The position numbers were made by a program, and so were the translations under genes. The notes beneath the pieces were generated by a model, which did not search any database, was not told the DNA's origin, and saw nothing but the letters and a program-made list of their open reading frames with translations. 41,959 nt of DNA from JAUVXE01 sp964349355 (GTDB lineage Bacteria; Actinomycetota; Coriobacteriia; Anaerosomatales; SLCP01), in assembly GCA_964349355.1 (NCBI GenBank), contig CAYGFZ010000014.1, positions 1 through 41,959 of the forward strand, written 5' to 3'. Each line of letters begins with the position of its first letter. Positions within the stretch are counted from its first letter, which is position 1. Positions 16,068 to 24,831 of the stretch are shown here, one piece after another.

Positions 16068-17326
16068 CTTGCGTGCGGGAAAGCGGCCATAGACCCTTCG
16101 CTACCGTTCCAGAGGCAGTAGAGGCGATCGCTGCGGGCAAGATGATCATCGTCGTCGACGACGAGGACCGCGAGAACGAGGGCGACCTCGTCATGGCTGC
16201 GGCGAAGGTCACGCCCGATTCGATCAACTTTATGGCCACCAACGGGCGTGGTCTGATCTGTCTGCCCCTGACCGCCGAGCGTCTCAAGGAGTTGCACATC
16301 CCTCCGATGGCGCAGGTGAACACCTCCGAGCAGGGGACAGCGTTCCACGTCTCCATCGGGGCCAAGGGGCGGATCACGACAGGGATATCGGCTGCGGATC
16401 GCTCAGAGACCGTTCGTGCGGCCATCGATCCGAGCTCTGGTCCCGAGGATATCTCCATGCCCGGGCATGTGTTCCCACTCAAGGCCAAGCCCGGCGGAGT
16501 CCTGGAACGCGCGGGCCACACCGAGACAGCTGTCGATCTCGCGCGCATGGCCGGATTGTATCCGGCCGGCGTGATCTGCGAGATCATGAACGCTGACGGC
16601 ACTATGGCGCGAAGGCCCGAACTCGAATGCTTCGCTGCCGAACACGATCTTATGTTGATCACTGTCGCGGAGCTCATCCGGTATCGTCGTCGTACCGAGC
16701 GTCTTGTCGAGCGCACCTCGACAGTCAGGATGCCCACCCGCCACGGTGAGTTCGTCGCGCATGGCTACACGTCCCAGGTCGACGACTCAACGCACATCGC
16801 GCTCGTTGCAGGCGACGTGGCGGGAGCCGATGACGTCTTAGTCCGCGTTCACTCGGAGTGCCTGACCGGGGACGTGTTCCATAGTCTGCGGTGCGATTGC
16901 GGCTCCCAGCTCGAGGAGGCCATGCGTCGTATCCAGGCCGAGGGTGCCGGTGTGCTGCTCTACATCGTCGGCCATGAGGGACGGGGCATCGGCCTGGCCA
17001 ACAAGTTGAGGGCTTACGAACTACAGGAGGAGGGAGCCGACACGGTCGAGGCGAATGAGGCCCTCGGATTCGCCCCCGACCTGCGTGACTACGGGATCGG
17101 CGCTCAGATCCTTGTCGACCTCGGTTTGACGACGATGCGTCTTCTGACCAACAACCCCACCAAGATCGTGGGTCTGGAGGGATATGGACTCGAAGTCACC
17201 GAGCAGGTAAGCCTCGAAGTCCCGGCGTGCCCGGACAATGTCGATTACCTGCGCACCAAGCGCGAGAAGATGGCACACACCCTGGAGCTTTCCGGGGACG
17301 TTCACGTTGAAGAGGAGAGTGAGTGA
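16064..17326 (+). CDS. ribBA: Bifunctional DHBP synthase / GTP cyclohydrolase II
   Basis: 420 residues. The N-terminal RibB half makes 3,4-dihydroxy-2-butanone-4-phosphate; VDDEDRENEGDLVMAA (about 27-42) and GHTETAVDLARMAG hold its active site. The C-terminal RibA half opens the GTP ring. HSECLTGDVFHSLRCDCGSQ carries its three zinc cysteines, GHEGRGIGL and DYGIGAQIL follow, and LLTNNPTKIVGLEGYGL ends the domain. The GTG at 16064 overlaps the ribE stop; GTG at 16073 is an alternative start. The enzyme supplies both branches of the pathway. Confidence 0.95.
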   Translation: MTCVRESGHRPFATVPEAVEAIAAGKMIIVVDDEDRENEGDLVMAAAKVTPDSINFMATNGRGLICLPLTAERLKELHIPPMAQVNTSEQGTAFHVSIGAKGRITTGISAADRSETVRAAIDPSSGPEDISMPGHVFPLKAKPGGVLERAGHTETAVDLARMAGLYPAGVICEIMNADGTMARRPELECFAAEHDLMLITVAELIRYRRRTERLVERTSTVRMPTRHGEFVAHGYTSQVDDSTHIALVAGDVAGADDVLVRVHSECLTGDVFHSLRCDCGSQLEEAMRRIQAEGAGVLLYIVGHEGRGIGLANKLRAYELQEEGADTVEANEALGFAPDLRDYGIGAQILVDLGLTTMRLLTNNPTKIVGLEGYGLEVTEQVSLEVPACPDNVDYLRTKREKMAHTLELSGDVHVEEESE

Positions 17327-17790
17327 TGGGTACGTTCGAAGGTAACCTGATCGGTACCGGCCTGAAGTTCGCCATCGTGGTGAGCCGCTTCAATGAGCTT
17401 CTCTCCGGCCGCCTGCTTTCAGGTGCTCAGGATGCATTGGTCAGGCATGCTGTCGACCCGGATGATGTCGACGTTGCGTGGGTCCCGGGTGGGTTCGAGA
17501 TCCCATCCGTAGCCAAACGTCTCGCGGCTTCCGGTCGCTACGACGCGGTCATCGCGCTGGGGGTCATCATCCGGGGTGGCACACCGCACTTCGACTACGT
17601 CGCCTCCGAGGTCGCCAAGGGTGTGGCGAAGGCGTCGCTGGACACTGACGTACCGGTGATGTTCGGTGTGATCACCGCAGACACCATCGAGCAGGCGGTA
17701 GAGCGTGCCGGGACCAAGGTGGGCAACAAGGGCTGGGACGCTGCAGTGGGAGCCATCGAGATGGCGAATCTGCACAAGGCGATCGGATAG
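17326..17790 (+). CDS. ribH: 6,7-dimethyl-8-ribityllumazine synthase
   Basis: 154 residues. Condenses the two products of the RibBA and RibD branches. SRFNELLSGRLLSGA, VPGGFEIPSVAKRL, GVIIRGGTPHFDYV (with the catalytic His) and GNKGWDAAVGAIEMANL are canonical. I take the ATG at 17326, which overlaps the ribBA stop and has AGGAG 8 bases upstream; GTG at 17323 is possible. It ends the rib operon and is followed by a strong hairpin. Confidence 0.95.
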   Translation: MGTFEGNLIGTGLKFAIVVSRFNELLSGRLLSGAQDALVRHAVDPDDVDVAWVPGGFEIPSVAKRLAASGRYDAVIALGVIIRGGTPHFDYVASEVAKGVAKASLDTDVPVMFGVITADTIEQAVERAGTKVGNKGWDAAVGAIEMANLHKAIG

Positions 17791-17819
17791 GGCGTCCCGA
17801 CATCAATCCCGGAAATTCA

Positions 17820-17852
17820 AGAAGGCTCCGACCTCTCGGGCCGGAGCCTTCT
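17820..17852 (+). terminator. Hairpin at the end of the rib operon
   Basis: AGAAGGCTCCG (17820-17830) and CGGAGCCTTCT (17842-17852) are perfect 11-base complements around an 11-base loop, 30 bases after the ribH stop. No T-run follows, so it is either an L-shaped intrinsic terminator without U tract, common in GC-rich actinobacteria, or an mRNA 3'-end stabiliser. Confidence 0.65.
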
Positions 17853-18095
17853 ACGTGTCCAGTGGGCTCTCGCCACCCTGTGGCTATCAGCCGTGGACCG
17901 TTGGCGCATCGCCGCCGCCTCAAGAGGCGGGTGTCAAACCCTATCAGATGGCTCGTAGCCCAACAAGCGATGATGTGTTCGATTTGACGAGCGGCAGCCG
18001 GGGGAGAGTCGATGGGTCTCAGCACGCGCCGTACGGTCGGATATACTGGACAAGAGATGCCCAAGAGATCCGTGACCTGACGACAGGAGCTTGTG

Positions 18096-18827
18096 ATGAT
18101 GGCTGACAGTGACACCGCCCCTACAGGCCCCGTATCCGACGAGGGCGATGGGGTGACGGTACTGGACCTGTTCGGCATCAAGCTCAGTGTCCAAAATCCC
18201 CGTATCGCCCAGATCCTGACCATGGAAGCTGGAGAAGCGCTCACCACCGATGTCCGCGACCTTCTGGACCCTGCAGAGGTGCGCGCCGACAGGAGTGCGG
18301 CTACGCAGGCTGCTCCTGATGTTGTCATGACGCCTCCTACCAGCCGTGATGCCGCCGATTCGAAGTTGCGCGCTGACATTCGTGCGCGCGCTGACGCGAT
18401 CGGCGAGGCGCTCGGATTCGAGACCGGACCGGCCGGTGTGTGGGAGTCTCCCTCGGGGATATCGATCATCACGCGTGTCGTCGAGCACCCGCTGAGTTTC
18501 GCTGCCGCGGCGGATTACGTAGGCAAGCTTTCCACGGTATTGGAAGGGCGCGACAACGCCGATACCACGGCGCTTTTCATCGTCGACTCGCAACAGACCG
18601 CAGATGTCTTCAAGGTAGCGATCCGACAGCGCCGCCTCTACGACGTTGCGAGAACTATCTCTGCGGAGAACCTGGAGACGATACGCTCGCTGTTCGGGTC
18701 CGCCGCGATCGACCACTCGCGAGTCTTGGTCCTTCTGACGCCGATGGCTAATGCCGACGTCGGCGAGGTCTTGAACATCATCCGCTCGGCTGGTGCCGGG
18801 GATCACTACGAAGGGCCCGAGTACTAG
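18096..18827 (+). CDS. Conserved-looking protein of unknown function
   Basis: 243 residues, ATG at 18096 with CAGGAG 7 bases upstream. I recognise no family. The N-terminal 90 residues are polar and partly low-complexity. From about residue 115 (GVWESPSGISIITRVVEHPL) an alpha/beta domain follows with strands such as TTALFIVDSQQTADVFKVAI and RVLVLLTPMANADVG. That looks like a nucleotide- or protein-binding fold, and no catalytic motif or membrane segment is seen. A TATACT at 18042-18047 could be its -10. It stands alone between two terminator-like hairpins (17820-17852; AGCCT/AGGCT at 18837-18852). The 240 bases before it hold only a small CCGCCT-CAAG-AGGCGG hairpin (17915-17930). Confidence 0.7.
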   Translation: MMADSDTAPTGPVSDEGDGVTVLDLFGIKLSVQNPRIAQILTMEAGEALTTDVRDLLDPAEVRADRSAATQAAPDVVMTPPTSRDAADSKLRADIRARADAIGEALGFETGPAGVWESPSGISIITRVVEHPLSFAAAADYVGKLSTVLEGRDNADTTALFIVDSQQTADVFKVAIRQRRLYDVARTISAENLETIRSLFGSAAIDHSRVLVLLTPMANADVGEVLNIIRSAGAGDHYEGPEY

Positions 18828-18885
18828 CATCTGACCAGCCTTCCCGGAGGCTCTGAAACGGCGTATCGCCACTCGTCGACAGCTC

Positions 18886-18940
18886 TTGACACTCCCAACG
18901 CGCGGGACTATCGTGCAGAAACCATACTGTTTTGGTAGGG
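18886..18940 (+). promoter_or_regulatory. Promoter and Rrf2-type operator of the isc operon
   Basis: TTGACA (18886-18891), 17 bases, then TATCGT (18909-18914). Just downstream an imperfect dyad CCATAC-7-GTAGGG (18922-18940; five of six bases pair) sits at the likely start of transcription. That is the usual place and style for an Rrf2/IscR operator. Autoregulation by the following gene is inferred. Confidence 0.6.
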
Positions 18941-18962
18941 ATTCGGCCCGAGGAGCCCCCTG

Positions 18963-19391
18963 ATGCGCCTTACGGTGAAGAGCGAGTACGGCTTGCTGGC
19001 AATGATCGATCTTGCATGTCGCGCCACGTCAGGACCGGTGAGCGCCCGCGAGATATCGGAGCGGCAGTCCGTCCCGCCGAAGTACCTCGAGCAGCTATTC
19101 GTCGCTCTGCGCAAGGGCGGACTTGTCACTGCTGTGCGTGGTGCCCGCGGGGGCTTCGAGCTCAGTAGGCCCGCTGGCGAGATCACCGTACTTGACATCG
19201 TCGAGACGCTGGAGGGTCCGCTTCGGCCCACCGTCTGTAACACGGAGAGATCGGCAGCGTGCGGTAGAGGCGGAGTCTGTGCCGCTGCACACGTCTGGGA
19301 ACGAGCGACGGGTGCGGTCCGTGACGTTTTTGTCACGACCACGCTCGATATGCTCGCACGCGACCAGGAAGTCTTAGAAGGCATCGAGTGA
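18963..19391 (+). CDS. iscR: Rrf2-family iron-sulfur regulator (IscR-like)
   Basis: 142 residues. The winged helix covers residues 1-70 (YGLLAMIDLACRA, then PPKYLEQLFVALRKGGLV and RGARGGFELSRP). Three cysteines at 92, 100 and 106 have the spacing of the [2Fe-2S] ligands of IscR. IscR senses the cell's Fe-S supply and represses the isc operon when its cluster is occupied. ATG 18963 has AGGAG 7 bases upstream. It is followed directly by iscS and iscU, the expected target operon. Rrf2 members such as CymR or NsrR are the alternative, but the neighbours favour IscR. Confidence 0.9.
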   Translation: MRLTVKSEYGLLAMIDLACRATSGPVSAREISERQSVPPKYLEQLFVALRKGGLVTAVRGARGGFELSRPAGEITVLDIVETLEGPLRPTVCNTERSAACGRGGVCAAAHVWERATGAVRDVFVTTTLDMLARDQEVLEGIE

Positions 19392-19423
19392 GTCTGTCAG
19401 GCAGTATGCGAGAGGATACGGCA

Positions 19424-20614
19424 ATGGAAAGTCGGGACGTCTACCTTGATTACGCAGCGACGACCCCGGTCGACGAGCGGGTCATCGAAGCCATGCTTCC
19501 ACACCTCCGCGAAGGGTGGGGTAACCCCAACAGCCTCTATCGTAAGGGCCGTGAGGCGTACACCGCACTGGAGGACGCTCGTGAGCGCGTCGCACGTCTG
19601 ATCGATGCGGAGCATCCAGAAGAGGTGATCTTCACCGCCGGGGGCACGGAGTCGGACAACTCCGCACTCATAGGCATCGCTACCCGGGCCAAGCCCCAGG
19701 GCGCGCATGTGATCGTGTCGTCGTTCGAGCACCATGCGGTACTCGAGCCCGCGCACTATCTCGAGAAGGCCGGATACGAAGTCACCTATCTCAAGCCACG
19801 GCCTGAGGGTGTGATCGATCCGACGGATCTCGAGGGGGCGATGCGCGACGACACCATCCTCGTCTCCGTCATGCACGGGAACAACGAGATCGGTACCCTC
19901 CAGCCCATTCGCGCGCTCTCCGACATCGCACATGCCCGCGGGGCGTTCTTTCACACCGATGCGGCCCAGACACTGGGAAAGGTTCCGTTCGACGTCGTAG
20001 AACTCGGGATTGACGCCGCTTCGTTCTCCGGCCACAAGATCTACGCCCCGAAAGGTGTCGGCGCTCTGTACCTGAAGCGACGCACTCCCTTCGCGCCGCT
20101 GGTCCGTGGTGGCGGGCAGGAGTTCAAGAAGCGCTCTGGCACCCAGAACGTCGCGGGTGTCATCGCATTCGCCCGTGCTTTAGAGATCATGGTCGAAGAG
20201 ATGCCTGGTGAGTCGCCACGGCTTGCTGCGTTGCGCGACCGAGTTATCACCGGCATCACCGGCACCTTGGAGAACACCGCGGTCAGCGCCATGCATCCCG
20301 AAACGCTCCCCAACATCGCCCATCTGCTCATCAAGGGCGTGGAGGGAGAGGCGATGCTACTCCAACTCGACGCCAAGGGTGTCGCTGTCTCGACGGGCTC
20401 TGCTTGCTCGTCAGGGTCTCTGGAGCCAAGCCACGTGCTGCTCTCGATCGGCTGTCCTCCCGAACTTGCACACGGTTCGGTGCGCATCTCTCTCGGCCGC
20501 TTCACCACTGATGCCGACATCGACTACTTCCTCGAGGTCTTCCCGCCTATCGTCGAGCGTCTTCGTTCAATGTCGCCGGTGTATGCCCGCATGTTCGGCT
20601 CCCCGGCGAGCTGA
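19424..20614 (+). CDS. iscS: Cysteine desulfurase
   Basis: 396 residues, PLP enzyme that takes sulfur from cysteine for Fe-S clusters and tRNA thiolation. YLDYAATTPVDERV opens the fold. SGHKIYAPKG holds the PLP lysine (K205), and STGSACSSGSLEPSHVL carries the persulfide cysteine (C328) in a flexible loop. I choose ATG 19424 with GAGAGG 8 bases upstream; GTG 19388, overlapping the iscR stop, would add 12 residues of no homology. Downstream partners IscU and MnmA are the two sulfur acceptors. Confidence 0.93.
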   Translation: MESRDVYLDYAATTPVDERVIEAMLPHLREGWGNPNSLYRKGREAYTALEDARERVARLIDAEHPEEVIFTAGGTESDNSALIGIATRAKPQGAHVIVSSFEHHAVLEPAHYLEKAGYEVTYLKPRPEGVIDPTDLEGAMRDDTILVSVMHGNNEIGTLQPIRALSDIAHARGAFFHTDAAQTLGKVPFDVVELGIDAASFSGHKIYAPKGVGALYLKRRTPFAPLVRGGGQEFKKRSGTQNVAGVIAFARALEIMVEEMPGESPRLAALRDRVITGITGTLENTAVSAMHPETLPNIAHLLIKGVEGEAMLLQLDAKGVAVSTGSACSSGSLEPSHVLLSIGCPPELAHGSVRISLGRFTTDADIDYFLEVFPPIVERLRSMSPVYARMFGSPAS

Positions 20615-20682
20615 TGGTTTCTACAAGTCCGGACCGGCGGCGCCGACTAACGGTGTACCGCCCCTTTTGAGAGGATGGGATC

Positions 20683-21150
20683 GTGCTCTACAGTGACAAA
20701 GTGATGGACCACTTCAACAACCCGCGCAACGTCGGTGTACTCGATGATCCCGACGGGGTAGGTGAGGTCGGCAATCCGGTCTGCGGCGACGTGATGAAGA
20801 TCTCGATCGCAGTCGATGATGATCACATCACCGACATCCGCTTCCAGACGCTCGGATGTGGCGCGGCCATCGCGACGTCTTCGATCGTCACCGAGATGGC
20901 CAGGGGTATGACGCTCGATGATGCGGTCGCGATCACCAAGGCCCAGGTGGCCGAGGAGCTCGGCGGACTGCCACCCGCCAAGATGCACTGTAGCGTGCTC
21001 GCGACTGACGGCCTGAAGAAGGCCGTGGACGACTACCTGGTCTCCAACGGTCGCGAGCCCATCGCTGTCGGAACCATCGCACACGACGACCCAAACTTCG
21101 ATCCTCACGGCGAGGAGCACGCCGACGCATGCGACGTCGAGGGAGCGTAG
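20683..21150 (+). CDS. iscU: Iron-sulfur scaffold IscU/NifU N-terminal type
   Basis: 155 residues, GTG start behind GAGAGGATGG. Cluster ligands are visible at C34 (NPVCGD, with D36), C59 (TLGCGAAIA) and C103 (KMHCSVLA). The domain normally ends near residue 128. Here an acidic, His-containing tail follows (HDDPNFDPHGEEHADACDVE), which might bind metal (inference). It sits between iscS and mnmA. No IscA, HscA or ferredoxin gene is present, as in the reduced isc operons of many Gram-positives. Confidence 0.92.
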   Translation: MLYSDKVMDHFNNPRNVGVLDDPDGVGEVGNPVCGDVMKISIAVDDDHITDIRFQTLGCGAAIATSSIVTEMARGMTLDDAVAITKAQVAEELGGLPPAKMHCSVLATDGLKKAVDDYLVSNGREPIAVGTIAHDDPNFDPHGEEHADACDVEGA

Positions 21151-21159
21151 CGCTCAACT

Positions 21160-22206
21160 ATGGCGGTTCTGTGGGTAGCGATGAGCGGGGGAGTGGACTC
21201 ATCGGTTGCCGCTGCCCGTCTGGTCGCGGCTGGTCACGAGGTCACCGGTGTGACGATGCAGCTCCTGCCCGAGGGTGAGGAGGACGGTCGCTGTTGCTCG
21301 AGCGATGCGGTCAGGTCCGCGAAGCGGGTGTGCGACCGGCTCGGGATCGGCCACTACACGCTCAATATGAGGGACGTCTTCGCGCGGTGCGTCGTCGACG
21401 CTTTTGTCACTGAGTACGCGAGCGGGCGCACGCCAAACCCTTGTATCGAGTGCAACGACCGTGTGAAGTTCGCGGAACTGCTCGCACGCGCCAGGACTGC
21501 GGGCGCTGATGCACTCGCGACCGGACACTATGCGCGTATCGAACGTGACAGGGATGGGGTTCCGTGGCTTGCCCGGGGTCGAGACGGAAGCAAGGATCAA
21601 TCCTACTTCCTCTACCGGTTGACCCGCGAGCAGCTCGAACATGTCTGGTTCCCGGTGGGGGATTCGACCAAGGCCCAGATTCGCGCCGAGGCCGCGGACC
21701 TCGGTCTTCCAAGCGCTACGCGTCCCGAAAGCCAGGAGATATGCTTCGTGCCAGAGGATGCTGGTGCGTTCGTGATCGAGCACTGTCCTGCAGCAGGACA
21801 CCCGGGTCCGATCGTAGACGAGCACGGAGAGGTCCTCGGTGCGCATCGCGGTCTTGCCCGTTACACTATCGGCCAGCGCAAGGGGCTCGGCCTGCCCGGA
21901 GGGCCGTGGTACGTCACGGCGATCGATGCGGATACCAATCGTGTGACTGTGGCACCACGATCCCCAGCCGACGTGAAGACGATCGAGCTGACTCGAACGG
22001 TATGGCGCCCTGTCGCCCTCACCAGCGTCGATGCGGTGGTGCGCTACCGCGCAGAGCAGGTCCCCGCACGGGTCACACGCCCTCGCGACGGGGTGATCGA
22101 GCTGGAACTCGTGCATCCGGTCAGTGGTGTGGCACCCGGCCAGGCTGTCGTATGCTACTCAGGAAAGCGAGTCGTCGGCGGAGGGGTGGCCGAGAGCACA
22201 TCATGA
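21160..22206 (+). CDS. mnmA: tRNA-specific 2-thiouridylase
   Basis: 348 residues. Thiolates U34 of Lys, Glu and Gln tRNAs with sulfur from IscS. SGGVDSSVAA (residues 9-18) is the PP-loop that adenylates the tRNA. NPCIECNDRVKF has the first catalytic cysteine, and SQEICFVPED has the second, which carries the persulfide. ATGHYARI and RYTIGQRKGLGLPGGPWYV are family signatures, the latter opening the C-terminal beta-barrels. It starts 9 bases after iscU and overlaps the next gene by 4 bp. Confidence 0.95.
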   Translation: MAVLWVAMSGGVDSSVAAARLVAAGHEVTGVTMQLLPEGEEDGRCCSSDAVRSAKRVCDRLGIGHYTLNMRDVFARCVVDAFVTEYASGRTPNPCIECNDRVKFAELLARARTAGADALATGHYARIERDRDGVPWLARGRDGSKDQSYFLYRLTREQLEHVWFPVGDSTKAQIRAEAADLGLPSATRPESQEICFVPEDAGAFVIEHCPAAGHPGPIVDEHGEVLGAHRGLARYTIGQRKGLGLPGGPWYVTAIDADTNRVTVAPRSPADVKTIELTRTVWRPVALTSVDAVVRYRAEQVPARVTRPRDGVIELELVHPVSGVAPGQAVVCYSGKRVVGGGVAESTS

Positions 22207-23000
22207 TGGTCGACCTGCACCTGCATACCTCGCGTTGCGGACATGCCGAGGGAGAGATGTCGGAGTACATCGACGCCGCCCGGCGCGCGGGGCTGGATGT
22301 CATCGCCTTTACGGACCATCTTCCGCTGCCATCCCACCTCAACCCCGACGGATCCTACGCCATGATGCCTGAGGAGCTCGCAGCCTACGTGTCCGACGTC
22401 CGGGCACACGCTGTGCGAGTCGATCGACCGCGGGTTCTCCTCGGGATCGAGGCTGACTGGCTGCCCCAGTGGCGTGTCGACACAGCACGTGTCCTCGCCG
22501 CACACCCCTTCGACGTCGTCTTAGGCGCGGTCCACTTCCTCGATGGATGGGTCTTCGACGATCCCGATCTCATCGGCGAGTGGGAGGGACGGAACGTTCT
22601 TGCCGTGTGGGAACGCTACTTCTCTACACTCGCCGAGGCCGCCGGCAGCGGGCTTTTCGACGTGATGGCTCACTTGGACCTCATCAAGAAGTTCAGGCAT
22701 CGCCCCGACGTTTCTGTCGGTCATCTCTATGCTGACCTTGCTGCAGCTCTGGCAGACGCGCAGGTCGCGGTCGAGGTCTCCTCGGCGGGGCTGCGCAAGC
22801 CGTGCGCGGAGATCTACCCTGGCGACGATCTACTCCTCGCGCTAAGGCGCGCCGGTGTGCCGGTCACCACCTCGTCTGACGCGCACAGTCCTGCCGAGGC
22901 CGGAGCAGGGCTTGCCGAGGTCCGTGCGGCGCTCGCGCGGGCGGGGTATCGTGAGATCGTCTACTTCGAACAACGTGAGATGCGGGAGGTGGCGTTGTGA
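22203..23000 (+). CDS. PHP-domain phosphatase (histidinol-phosphatase family)
   Basis: 265 residues. Begins VDLHLHTSRCGHAEGEMSEY, with the PHP metal motif HxH, then FTDHLPLP, GIEADWLP, LGAVHFLDGW, DVMAHLDLIKKF and TSSDAHSP. Together these are the four PHP metal-binding motifs, so a trinuclear metal phosphoesterase is expected. The best fit is the HisJ/HisK type of histidinol phosphatase, which would complement a HisC activity. Neighbours are not histidine genes, so another small phosphate ester is possible. The start overlaps the mnmA stop (ATGA); ATG 22206 is equally possible. Confidence 0.85.
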   Translation: MMVDLHLHTSRCGHAEGEMSEYIDAARRAGLDVIAFTDHLPLPSHLNPDGSYAMMPEELAAYVSDVRAHAVRVDRPRVLLGIEADWLPQWRVDTARVLAAHPFDVVLGAVHFLDGWVFDDPDLIGEWEGRNVLAVWERYFSTLAEAAGSGLFDVMAHLDLIKKFRHRPDVSVGHLYADLAAALADAQVAVEVSSAGLRKPCAEIYPGDDLLLALRRAGVPVTTSSDAHSPAEAGAGLAEVRAALARAGYREIVYFEQREMREVAL

Positions 23001-24091
23001 CTGTGAAGGTCTCCGACATCGTTGCCCGGATCGACGATGCGTTTCCGTTCGAGCGCGCCGAGGAGTGGGACGCCGTCGGCCTGCTCGTGGGCGATCCTCA
23101 CGCAGCTGTCTCCGGGGTGATCGTTACCCTCGACCCCACTGACGCAGCCCTCGAAAGGGCGCGGGAGGCGGGTGCGAACGTACTTGTGACACACCACCCG
23201 GCGTTCCTTACACCTCCCGCCAGGCTCACTCCTGCCGTGGCACCCGTCGCTTTCGCGGCCGCACGGGACGGAATCGCGCTCATAGCCGCGCACACGAACC
23301 TCGACCGCGACCCGGGGGCGGCGGACACACTGTCGCACCTCCTCGGCATACATCCGGGTCGGCCCGTCGAGGAGACCCTGCTTCCCGTCGCGCTCGTCAC
23401 CGTCTACGTGCCTGTCGAGAGCGAGTCAGGCGTCGCCGCGGCAATGCAGGCCGCGGGTGCAGGACGGATCGGTGAGTACAGGGGTTGCTCTTTCGCCACC
23501 GAGGGGACCGGACGGTTCACGCCCTCGGAGGACTCGAGCCCGGCGATAGGGGATCGTGCCGAGCCGTCGCTGGCACCGGAGGTCAGGCTCGAGATGGTGG
23601 CTGCACCGGCTCTCGCCGGAAGAGTCGTCCGTGCGGCGCGTGAGAGTCATCCGTACGAGGAGCCGCTGATCTCCGTGGCAGAGACTGCGATCGCGCGCGG
23701 ACGAGCGCGTATGGGCCGCTTATGTACGCTCGATGCGCCGATGTCGCTCGGCGACCTTGCCGTGCGTGCGGCCCGGACGTTCGGTGTCACTCCGCGAGTC
23801 TGGGGCGATCCACAGCGGGTTGTCTCCTCGATGGTCACGGGTACCGGGTCGGCGGGGTCGCTCATCGGTCCCGCACGTGCTGCCGGTGCCGACGTCCTTC
23901 TCGGGGGCGAGGTGCGCTATCATGACGCCTTGACCGCAGTCGAGTCGGGACTCGCGGTGATCGAGATCGGCCACGACGTCTCTGAGTGGCCGCTGGTGGG
24001 GATTCTTGCCGAGGCAGTTCTTGCGACCGACGGGCTTAAGCCCGCCTCCGTGATCGTCGAGTGCCCCTCGGCCGCATGGTGGACACCGTGA
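22997..24091 (+). CDS. Nif3/DUF34 family protein
   Basis: 364 residues, GTG start overlapping the previous stop. Metal ligands of the Nif3/YbgI/YqfO fold are visible in VTHHPAFL (HH, near residue 57), AAHTNLD (near 95), and at the C-terminus GGEVRYHDAL and EIGHDVSEWPLVGIL. The middle (about 130-230) is the YqfO-type insert found in longer Gram-positive members. Biochemical function is still debated: a GTP cyclohydrolase I-like hydrolase or a metal chaperone. The conserved pairing with the zinc-ribbon gene downstream is typical for Actinobacteria and Firmicutes. Confidence 0.88.
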   Translation: MTVKVSDIVARIDDAFPFERAEEWDAVGLLVGDPHAAVSGVIVTLDPTDAALERAREAGANVLVTHHPAFLTPPARLTPAVAPVAFAAARDGIALIAAHTNLDRDPGAADTLSHLLGIHPGRPVEETLLPVALVTVYVPVESESGVAAAMQAAGAGRIGEYRGCSFATEGTGRFTPSEDSSPAIGDRAEPSLAPEVRLEMVAAPALAGRVVRAARESHPYEEPLISVAETAIARGRARMGRLCTLDAPMSLGDLAVRAARTFGVTPRVWGDPQRVVSSMVTGTGSAGSLIGPARAAGADVLLGGEVRYHDALTAVESGLAVIEIGHDVSEWPLVGILAEAVLATDGLKPASVIVECPSAAWWTP

Positions 24092-24102
24092 AGGAGTGTG
24101 TG

Positions 24103-24831
24103 ATGGAGCCAGCTAGCGCTCTGCTCGCCCTGCAAGCGTCCGATGTCGAGATCGTGCGGATGACCAGGGCGCTCGATGAGCTGCCGGAGAAGCGGGCGAT
24201 CCTCGAGACGCGCCACAAGGCCGAGGAGGTGCGCACGCTTCACGCACGTGCCGAGGAGATGGCACACCGACTCGAGCGTCAGATAGCGGCGAACAACGAC
24301 GATATCGCGGCCGCCGTCGAGAAGATCGCCGAGGTCCAGCGAGTGCTTGACCGCGGTGAGGGGATCAATCCCAAAGAGGTCCACAACCTTTCACGCGAGA
24401 TGGATGCACTGCGTCGCCGGACCGACAAGATCGAGAACGAGACGCTCACTCTCATGGAGAAGGCGGAAAAGGCTCGCGCACAGGTGGCGAAGGTGGACGC
24501 CGCGTTGGCGCAGCTCGCAGCACGTGAGCATGCTCTGATCGCCGCGTATCAGGAGAAGGGTGGCGAACTCCAGCGGGCGACCGAGGCCGAGCGCGCCCGC
24601 AGAGCGTCCATCGGCGGTGCTCTCGACCCGGAGCTGCTCGCACGGTACGAGAGTATCCGCGAGATGAAGGGCGGTGTGGGCGCTGCGCGACTCCAGGAGA
24701 CGCACTGCTCGGCGTGCAGGGTCGAACTCCCGATGGAGCGCGTGAGCGAGTTGCGCACCGGCCCGGACATCGCCGTATGCCCGAGCTGTCGCCGTTTGCT
24801 GGTCGTGAGAGTCGCTGATGGGGCAGAGTAG
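24103..24831 (+). CDS. Coiled-coil protein with C-terminal zinc ribbon (CT398/C4-type)
   Basis: 242 residues. Residues about 8-180 form a long heptad-rich coiled coil with an internal hairpin (ALLALQASDVEIVRMTRALD, then many E/A/R heptads). The end has CSACRVEL and CPSCRRLL, a four-cysteine zinc ribbon. This matches the CT398/HP0958-like family. A member controls flagellar RNA and RpoN stability in Helicobacter, while most others have unknown roles. ATG 24103 has AAGGAG 6 bases upstream. It overlaps the RNase HI gene by 14 bases, so coupling of the two is likely. Confidence 0.85.
   Translation: MEPASALLALQASDVEIVRMTRALDELPEKRAILETRHKAEEVRTLHARAEEMAHRLERQIAANNDDIAAAVEKIAEVQRVLDRGEGINPKEVHNLSREMDALRRRTDKIENETLTLMEKAEKARAQVAKVDAALAQLAAREHALIAAYQEKGGELQRATEAERARRASIGGALDPELLARYESIREMKGGVGAARLQETHCSACRVELPMERVSELRTGPDIAVCPSCRRLLVVRVADGAE

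Noticed and set aside
17915..17930. CCGCCT-CAAG-AGGCGG hairpin as a terminator
   Set aside because: Short stem, no T-run, and already downstream of the stronger 17820-17852 hairpin.
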